Of a DNA stretch of 17,199 bases, positions 13,318 through 17,199 are shown piece by piece. The stretch is from JAHJBR01 sp040757035 (GTDB taxonomy: Archaea; Micrarchaeota; Micrarchaeia; Anstonellales; Bilamarchaeaceae). A program made the translations under genes and the position numbers. The notes beneath the pieces are model-generated. The model made no database searches. It was not told the DNA's origin and was given only the letters and a program-made list of their open reading frames with translations. Location: positions 1-17,199 of the forward strand of contig JBFLYM010000019.1 of assembly GCA_040757035.1 (NCBI GenBank). The letters run 5' to 3'. Numbering within the stretch: position 1 is the stretch's first letter; every line of letters begins with the position of its first letter.

Positions 13318-14139
13318 TCATTCTTTCGCGATTCTTCCGCGCGGTTTTGTTGTTTTTAAATCAGGATAGGCAGAAACAAGCGTATCTATGTTCGCATATG
13401 GCACAAAACCAATATTTTCAAAAACGCATTTCAGCAGATACGCGTTATCTATCTTATTATCGCCAAGCGAAGAAGATATTTGTTTAAGCGCATCTATAAG
13501 GTTTACAAGCAATCTTCTTTTTCCATTAGTTATTGCAAGCGCTCGTTTTTCTATTTCTTTGTCAGGACCCATGAAATCAAATGCTTTTTTTACCAAAGTG
13601 GTATTTATGCCAAAAAGTATGCCAGCGACTTCATAATCTTTTATATCATTGCGCATAGTGCTCATTTTTTTTATTGTCACCCAATTTTTATATTTTGCGA
13701 TAAACGCTATTTGATTTTCCAAACGTTCCTGGGTTAATTGTTTTATCGAAGAATTGATCATTTGCGGGCGTATTGTGGCAAAAACTCCATTTTTTACAAG
13801 AAGCGCATTAAAGAATTTTGCTTCGGCAATTGGGATGCACTCATTTTTGTTCGCTACGCTAGAAAAAAAGGCCTTCCATTCTACTGGTTTTTTGCTCTCC
13901 AGAAATGTTATTATCTCACTAATTTTTTTTCCTTCAGAAACATCTTCAGGAACAGCTTCAAGAACAAATTTTTCTATCTTTTCGCAACAAATACCTGAAT
14001 AATAAAATGCGCGGTTTTCAATTTCTTCATGAATAAACGAGAGCGCATACGAAACGTCGGAAGACAATGCATTGCTTAGATCAAATTTCACAGAATAATT
14101 CCAATCTTTGTACGCTGCTGAAAATATCATCTCATCCAT
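13318..14139 (-). CDS. DUF2666-like archaeal protein with internal duplication
   Basis: This is a 273-aa soluble protein of unknown function. I judge it a DUF2666-type archaeal protein from its pattern; that name is from memory and moderately certain. It contains two copies of a unit of about 52 residues: AYKDW at residue 9 running to IEKFVL, and KYKNW at residue 149 running to IEKRAL. In both the spacing between the aromatic motif and the IEK motif is nearly equal, which argues for duplication. No catalytic motif is visible. I chose the ATG at 14139, preceded by GTGAG five bases upstream; an ATG at 14196 would add 19 residues and overlap the FAD dehydrogenase. It sits between the FAD dehydrogenase (25 nt) and the MgtC-family gene (20 nt) in one operon. 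Confidence 0.75.
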   Translation of the reverse strand: MDEMIFSAAYKDWNYSVKFDLSNALSSDVSYALSFIHEEIENRAFYYSGICCEKIEKFVLEAVPEDVSEGKKISEIITFLESKKPVEWKAFFSSVANKNECIPIAEAKFFNALLVKNGVFATIRPQMINSSIKQLTQERLENQIAFIAKYKNWVTIKKMSTMRNDIKDYEVAGILFGINTTLVKKAFDFMGPDKEIEKRALAITNGKRRLLVNLIDALKQISSSLGDNKIDNAYLLKCVFENIGFVPYANIDTLVSAYPDLKTTKPRGRIAKE

Positions 14140-14164
14140 ACATCTCACGTAAAACCTGGATATT

Positions 14165-15604
14165 CTAAATTTCGCATTTTTTTCCTTCTCGCACAAGGAT
14201 TTCTCTTGCAGCTATAAGCCCTGTAACTCCTGCAGTAACTATTCCACCGCTTACTCCTGCCCCATCTCCTACTGTAAAAAGATTTGCAATTTCTTTGGTT
14301 TCCATTTTTTTGGATACCGCCAGTCTTACCGATTTAAATTTGACTTCTGGTCCATAAAGAAGAGTGGTTTCTTCATTAATTCCTGGAATGACTTTCGCAA
14401 GCATCTCCAAACCTTCAACCAAATCTTCAAGTATTCTTGCAGGAAGCGCCATACTTAAATCACCTGGCGTAACATCTTTATTTGTAGGTTCAATATAGCT
14501 TTTATTTATTCGTTCCCATGTGCTTCTTCTTCCTTTTCTCAGATCACCAAGTCTCTGAAGGATTGCCTTTCCTCCACCTATTGTGGTAGCTAATTTGCAT
14601 ACGCTTTCGCCATAAAGAGTGGTGTTTTCAACCGGTTCTGTAAGATGCATTCTTACAAGAAACGCAAAATTTGTATTGTTTGAAAATTTATTTTTCATGC
14701 TATGTCCGTTTACTGAAACAAATTTACCATAATCCTCTGTAATAACAAAACCACCCGGATTAGTGCAAAATGTTCGCACAAAATCGTCATATTTTTTAGT
14801 GTGTATATGAAATTTCGGGTCCCAATTTATTTCTGTAATTTCTTCCATTACTTCATTTGGAACTTCTACTCTTACTCCTATATCAAGCGGACCATAATGA
14901 TAGGACAACTTATATTTACCTGCAATATCAAGCAGCCATCTTGAACCCGCTCTTCCTGGCGCAAGAACAACATAATCTCCATCTAATTTTTCCTGTTTGC
15001 CGTGTTTTTCTATTATTATCCCGATTATTTTTCTTGTTTCATTTGTTTTTTCACAAGAATTTTCATCCGAATTTTTACAGGAATTTTCACTTGAAATTAA
15101 AATATCAATTGCTTTGGTTTTTATCAGTGTTTTTACTCCAAATTCTTCCAATTCTTTTTTTATCCCATTCACAATTTTTGGAAGAAAATCAGAACCGATA
15201 TGTTTTTGCTTTATCGGGATATATTTTATACCTGCGCGCATTGCCTTTCTCATTAACTCGTGCGCTTTAGGGTGAATTTCAGCGTTTTTATCCATTCCGT
15301 GCTTTACAAAAAGATTATCTACATATTTGATAAGATTTTCTGCATCGCTCTTTGAAACAAATTCAAGCATATTGCCTCCTATTTCTGGATTGAGGTTTAT
15401 TTTTCCATCTGAAAAAGTTCCGCTACCGCCCATACCTTGGATATAATTTGGCCCTGCTGTTGAGTTTCCACTCTTAATATGTTCCATTCTTTCCGCAACG
15501 TCTTCACCCATTTCTACAAGTGTGACATCAAGTCCTTCTTTTGAGAGAAGATAAGACGCGAATATTCCTCCTGGCCCTCCACCAACAACAATGACCTTTG
15601 CCAT
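14165..15604 (-). CDS. COG2509-type FAD-dependent dehydrogenase
   Basis: This 479-aa flavoprotein of unknown substrate has an N-terminal Rossmann FAD loop VIVVGGGPGGIFAS (GXGXXG at Gly8, Gly10, Gly13), followed by the family hallmark MGGSGTFSDGKINLNPEIGG. Later it has DIGVRVEVP, DPKFHIHTKKYDDFVRTFCTNPGGFV and NGHSM, and the closing FAD motif GDGAGVSGGIVTAGVTGLIAAREIL. This is the pattern of COG2509 uncharacterised dehydrogenases. A polar insert (SENSCKNS / DENSCEKT, an imperfect 24-nt repeat at about 15043-15095) interrupts the region before RKIIGIIIEKHG. The frame is open 330 nt further upstream but overlaps scpB on the other strand; MAKVIVVGGG at 15604 is the true start. It is the first gene of the minus-strand operon ending in mvk. 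Confidence 0.87.
   Translation of the reverse strand: MAKVIVVGGGPGGIFASYLLSKEGLDVTLVEMGEDVAERMEHIKSGNSTAGPNYIQGMGGSGTFSDGKINLNPEIGGNMLEFVSKSDAENLIKYVDNLFVKHGMDKNAEIHPKAHELMRKAMRAGIKYIPIKQKHIGSDFLPKIVNGIKKELEEFGVKTLIKTKAIDILISSENSCKNSDENSCEKTNETRKIIGIIIEKHGKQEKLDGDYVVLAPGRAGSRWLLDIAGKYKLSYHYGPLDIGVRVEVPNEVMEEITEINWDPKFHIHTKKYDDFVRTFCTNPGGFVITEDYGKFVSVNGHSMKNKFSNNTNFAFLVRMHLTEPVENTTLYGESVCKLATTIGGGKAILQRLGDLRKGRRSTWERINKSYIEPTNKDVTPGDLSMALPARILEDLVEGLEMLAKVIPGINEETTLLYGPEVKFKSVRLAVSKKMETKEIANLFTVGDGAGVSGGIVTAGVTGLIAAREILVREGKKCEI
15043..15095 (-). repeat. Imperfect in-frame repeat in the FAD dehydrogenase
   Basis: Two units of about 24 nt encode SENSCKNS and DENSCEKT, a serine/asparagine/glutamate-rich insertion in a surface loop. 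It is the second in-frame loop expansion in this window; the other is in trpG. Confidence 0.5.
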
Positions 15605-15628
15605 ATTTTCAACCTTTCTTTGGTTGTG

Positions 15629-15636
15629 TTTAAATA
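15629..15636. promoter_or_regulatory. Shared bidirectional TATA box between scpB and the FAD dehydrogenase
   Basis: TTTAAATA includes the palindrome TTTAAA, which reads as a TATA box on both strands. Its centre is about 28 nt from the scpB ATG (15660, plus) and about 28 nt from the dehydrogenase ATG (15604, minus), the leaderless spacing in each direction. The gap between the two starts is only 55 nt and holds no other box. The dehydrogenase also has AAAGGTTG before its ATG, so its leader status is less sure. Confidence 0.55.
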
Positions 15637-15659
15637 GATTTCGTTGCTTTCTCCATATT

Positions 15660-16127
15660 ATGGAATTGGACAAAAAGAAAATGATTGAAAGCGCGCTTTT
15701 TATTTCCGCAAGATGTGTTGGGTTGGATGAACTCGCGCGGTTAGTTGGACTTGCAACGCCTGGTTTTGCAAGAAAAATATTAGATGAACTTAAATGCGAA
15801 TATACCGCAAGACAAAGTCCGATTGAAATTGTTGAAATAGATGGAAAATGGCTCATGCGAATAAAAGACGAATATATTGAAAAAGTGAGAGCGTTCGCGC
15901 AACAAACCGAACTTAGCAAAACAGCATTGCGCACACTCGCTTATATTGCAAAACACGATGGAATTATAAAAAGCGAAGTTGCACGCAAGATCGGTTCGCA
16001 AATTTATCAAGATGTACGCGAGCTTACCCAAAGCGGATTTATAAACCAAATCAAAAATGGAAGAAGCGCAAAATTATTTTTAACGAACAAATTCAAGCAA
16101 TATTTCAAAACTGAAAATATAAACTGA
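15660..16127 (+). CDS. scpB: ScpB, segregation and condensation protein B
   Basis: ScpB joins SMC and the kleisin ScpA in the condensin-like complex that organises and segregates the chromosome. This 155-aa protein has two winged-helix domains: the first from MIESALFISARCVGLDELARLVG, the second from LSKTALRTLAYIAKHDGIIKSEVARKIGSQIYQDVRELTQSGFI, ending in a conserved GRSAKLFLTNKFKQYF wing. Archaeal ScpB is of similar short length. The start at 15660 fits the TATA box 28 nt upstream without a ribosome binding site; the frame is open further upstream to 15591 but that would cover the promoter. ScpA and SMC are not in the window. It is monocistronic and convergent with the RIO1 gene. Confidence 0.88.
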   Translation: MELDKKKMIESALFISARCVGLDELARLVGLATPGFARKILDELKCEYTARQSPIEIVEIDGKWLMRIKDEYIEKVRAFAQQTELSKTALRTLAYIAKHDGIIKSEVARKIGSQIYQDVRELTQSGFINQIKNGRSAKLFLTNKFKQYFKTENIN

Positions 16128-16140
16128 AGATATATATTAA

Positions 16141-16146
16141 TTTTTT
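16141..16146 (+). terminator. T6 run after scpB
   Basis: A short T-tract in the 33-nt AT-rich gap between scpB and the convergent RIO1 gene is the likely termination signal for scpB. There is no hairpin, as is usual in archaea. Confidence 0.35.
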
Positions 16147-16160
16147 AAAGTTCGGTATAA

Positions 16161-16931
16161 CTAATGCCCCGACGCCCTTATTTTATTCAACATTTCATTA
16201 AAATCCCGCACAAACCCAAATTTTTTAAAAAAATTAACTATGTTTTTTACATCGCGTTCAAGAAATTCTTCGGCTTTTGGATGAGAGAGAACAACCCCTT
16301 GTCCAAAATCAATCAGATATGGGGTTCCATCATTGGCAATCATGATATTATGTTCGCTCAAATCCGCATGCACTAATTTTGCTTTGTACATTTTTTTTAT
16401 GTTTTCAATTATCGCATCTAAAAAATGCTCTTCACATACCGTGTGCACAAGTTTGGGGTACGGAAGTCCGCCCTCGCCTAAAAAGCTCATTATTAAAACA
16501 TTACCTTCCAAGAAAAATGGTTTTGGCGCATTAACTCCAGCGCGCTCGCAAATTTCCAAATTACGAAATTCCTTTCTTGCGAATAAATAAACAATATCCC
16601 TTTCATTCAGTTTTATATTCTTGAAGCGTGGATCGCCGAATATATATTCCTTTCTTTTAAAAAATGGTGAAGTGGCGATCTTGTATATTTTTACCGCTAC
16701 GCTTATGTTGGAAGGAGTTGTTGCCTTGAAAATATTTGCTTCTTTCCCAGTTGAAATAGGATAATCTAAATTGCTAATAATTCCTTTTTTTATTATCTTA
16801 GAAATGTGTAAAAGAGTACGTCTGTCAAAAACCTGTTCTTCTATTTTTTCGCGTTCCTTAAGCTGGTAGTCTTCTTTTAGCGGTTTCTTTTTGCACCCTG
16901 AAGATTTGCTCATAAAATCATATGCCCACAT
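16161..16931 (-). CDS. rio1: RIO1-type serine/threonine protein kinase
   Basis: RIO1 is an atypical kinase/ATPase acting in late small-ribosomal-subunit maturation, universal in archaea. The motifs are: nucleotide loop STGKEAN at 60-66, ATP lysine Lys81 in AVKIYK, catalytic HADLSEHN at 188-195 with Asp190, and metal-binding LIDFGQGV with Asp208. Length (256 aa) is typical of archaeal RIO1, and the N-terminal 40 residues form the basic RIO1 extension. Two starts are possible. ATG 16931 is listed; ATG 16913 (MSKSSG) would lose six residues and fits better with a possible TATA box at 16942-16951, which predicts transcription starting near 16920. The gene has its own promoter. A probable insertion sequence begins only about 35 nt upstream. 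Confidence 0.93.
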   Translation of the reverse strand: MWAYDFMSKSSGCKKKPLKEDYQLKEREKIEEQVFDRRTLLHISKIIKKGIISNLDYPISTGKEANIFKATTPSNISVAVKIYKIATSPFFKRKEYIFGDPRFKNIKLNERDIVYLFARKEFRNLEICERAGVNAPKPFFLEGNVLIMSFLGEGGLPYPKLVHTVCEEHFLDAIIENIKKMYKAKLVHADLSEHNIMIANDGTPYLIDFGQGVVLSHPKAEEFLERDVKNIVNFFKKFGFVRDFNEMLNKIRASGH

Positions 16932-16941
16932 CTTCTTGTAA

Positions 16942-16951
16942 CTTTATAACT
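16942..16951 (-). promoter_or_regulatory. Possible TATA box of the RIO1 gene
   Basis: On the minus strand AGTTATAAAG lies centred about 15 nt before ATG 16931 and about 33 nt before ATG 16913. The usual TATA-to-start distance would put the transcript start between the two, favouring the shorter protein with a leader of a few bases. Confidence 0.4.
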
Positions 16952-16964
16952 TGACTTCGCCATG

Positions 16965-17199
16965 GGCCGTGGGCATTGCGCCCCGAACCAATATGGCACC
17001 TAATTATTGAAAGGATGTGCGCTTCATTTATTTGGTGATAAAATGAATGCAGACACATCCATATCTTTAGGCGGAATAGCTATCTTGGATAAAATAGAAA
17101 AATCTTTTGGTTTTTTCTCTGAAGTTTTTAAGGGAGTTGAGGGTAAAGCAACAAATTTTATTCCATTGTTAAAGCTGCATATGTATAACAAAATGACTC
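16965..17199 (+). mobile_element. Probable left end of an insertion sequence, truncated by window edge
   Basis: From about 16965 the sequence becomes more G+C-rich than the neighbouring spacer, contains a GGGC-N5-GCCC hairpin (16971-16983), and leads to a partial reading frame resembling a transposase N-terminus. The left boundary is an estimate from the composition change; the terminal inverted repeat cannot be confirmed because the right end is outside the window. Confidence 0.4.
17043..17199 (+). CDS. Partial transposase-like protein, N-terminal 52 residues
   Basis: An open frame begins at ATG 17043, three bases after GGTGAT (17034-17039), one of the strongest Shine-Dalgarno motifs in the window, and runs off the end. 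The visible part, with ILDKIEKSFGFFSEVF and PLLKLHMYNKMT, resembles the N-terminal region before the DDE domain of IS4/IS1634-type transposases. No catalytic residue is in view, so the family is a judgement. A conserved non-mobile protein is possible. Confidence 0.5.
   Translation, partial: MNADTSISLGGIAILDKIEKSFGFFSEVFKGVEGKATNFIPLLKLHMYNKMT

Noticed and set aside
14140..14196. Longer start for the DUF2666-like protein
   Set aside because: It would overlap the upstream gene by 32 nt, and the internal ATG has a proper GTGAG ribosome binding site.
15605..15934. Upstream extension of the FAD dehydrogenase to a 589-residue protein
   Set aside because: The extra 110 residues overlap scpB on the other strand and do not resemble the family; the Rossmann loop starts at MAKVIVVGGG (15604).

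Overview
The window reads as DPANN-like archaeal chromosome. The support is a mevalonate kinase for isoprenoid lipids, a RIO1 kinase, a DUF2666-like archaeal protein, TTTAAATA-type TATA boxes centred about 27 nt before start codons that lack ribosome binding sites (leaderless genes), GTGA/GGTGAT Shine-Dalgarno motifs elsewhere, and compact A+T-rich packing with tiny gaps. A lineage near Diapherotrites or Micrarchaeota is my guess, not something the sequence proves. No gap reaches 300 bases. I see no tRNA, rRNA or CRISPR array.

Layout. (1) 180-4095, plus strand: tryptophan operon trpE-trpG-trpD-trpC, leaderless at trpE; trpF, trpB and trpA are not here. (2) 4098-5471, minus: HydG, the radical-SAM tyrosine lyase that makes the CO and cyanide ligands of [FeFe] hydrogenase, followed by an arrestin-fold-like gene (5576-6034, minus). 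(3) 6128-7812: an AbiE-type toxin-antitoxin pair bounded by two copies of a 25-bp direct repeat, with no GCGC tetramer, unlike the surrounding genes; it looks like an inserted cassette. (4) 7841-8455: a SAM methyltransferase. (5) 8490-11726: the most unusual part. A minus-strand gene fuses a HypC domain ([NiFe]-hydrogenase maturation chaperone) to a complete HydE ([FeFe]-hydrogenase maturase). It is divergent from a two-gene operon encoding a minimal one-cluster [NiFe]-hydrogenase small subunit and a large subunit with all four Ni-binding cysteines. (6) 11781-15604, minus: a four-gene operon of COG2509 FAD dehydrogenase, DUF2666-like protein, MgtC-family membrane protein and mevalonate kinase. 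(7) 15660-16127: scpB, divergent from that operon and apparently sharing one palindromic TATA box with it. (8) 16161-16931, minus: RIO1 kinase. (9) From about 16965 to the end: probable left end of an insertion sequence with a truncated transposase reading frame.

How they may work together. The main hypothesis is a hybrid hydrogenase maturation route. HydG would make an Fe-CO-CN synthon from tyrosine, the HydE half of the fusion would process it, and the HypC half would hold it or deliver it to the [NiFe] large subunit. No HydF, [FeFe] HydA or HypA/B/D/E/F lies in the window, so this rests on co-localisation and the fusion. It must be tested against the rest of the genome.
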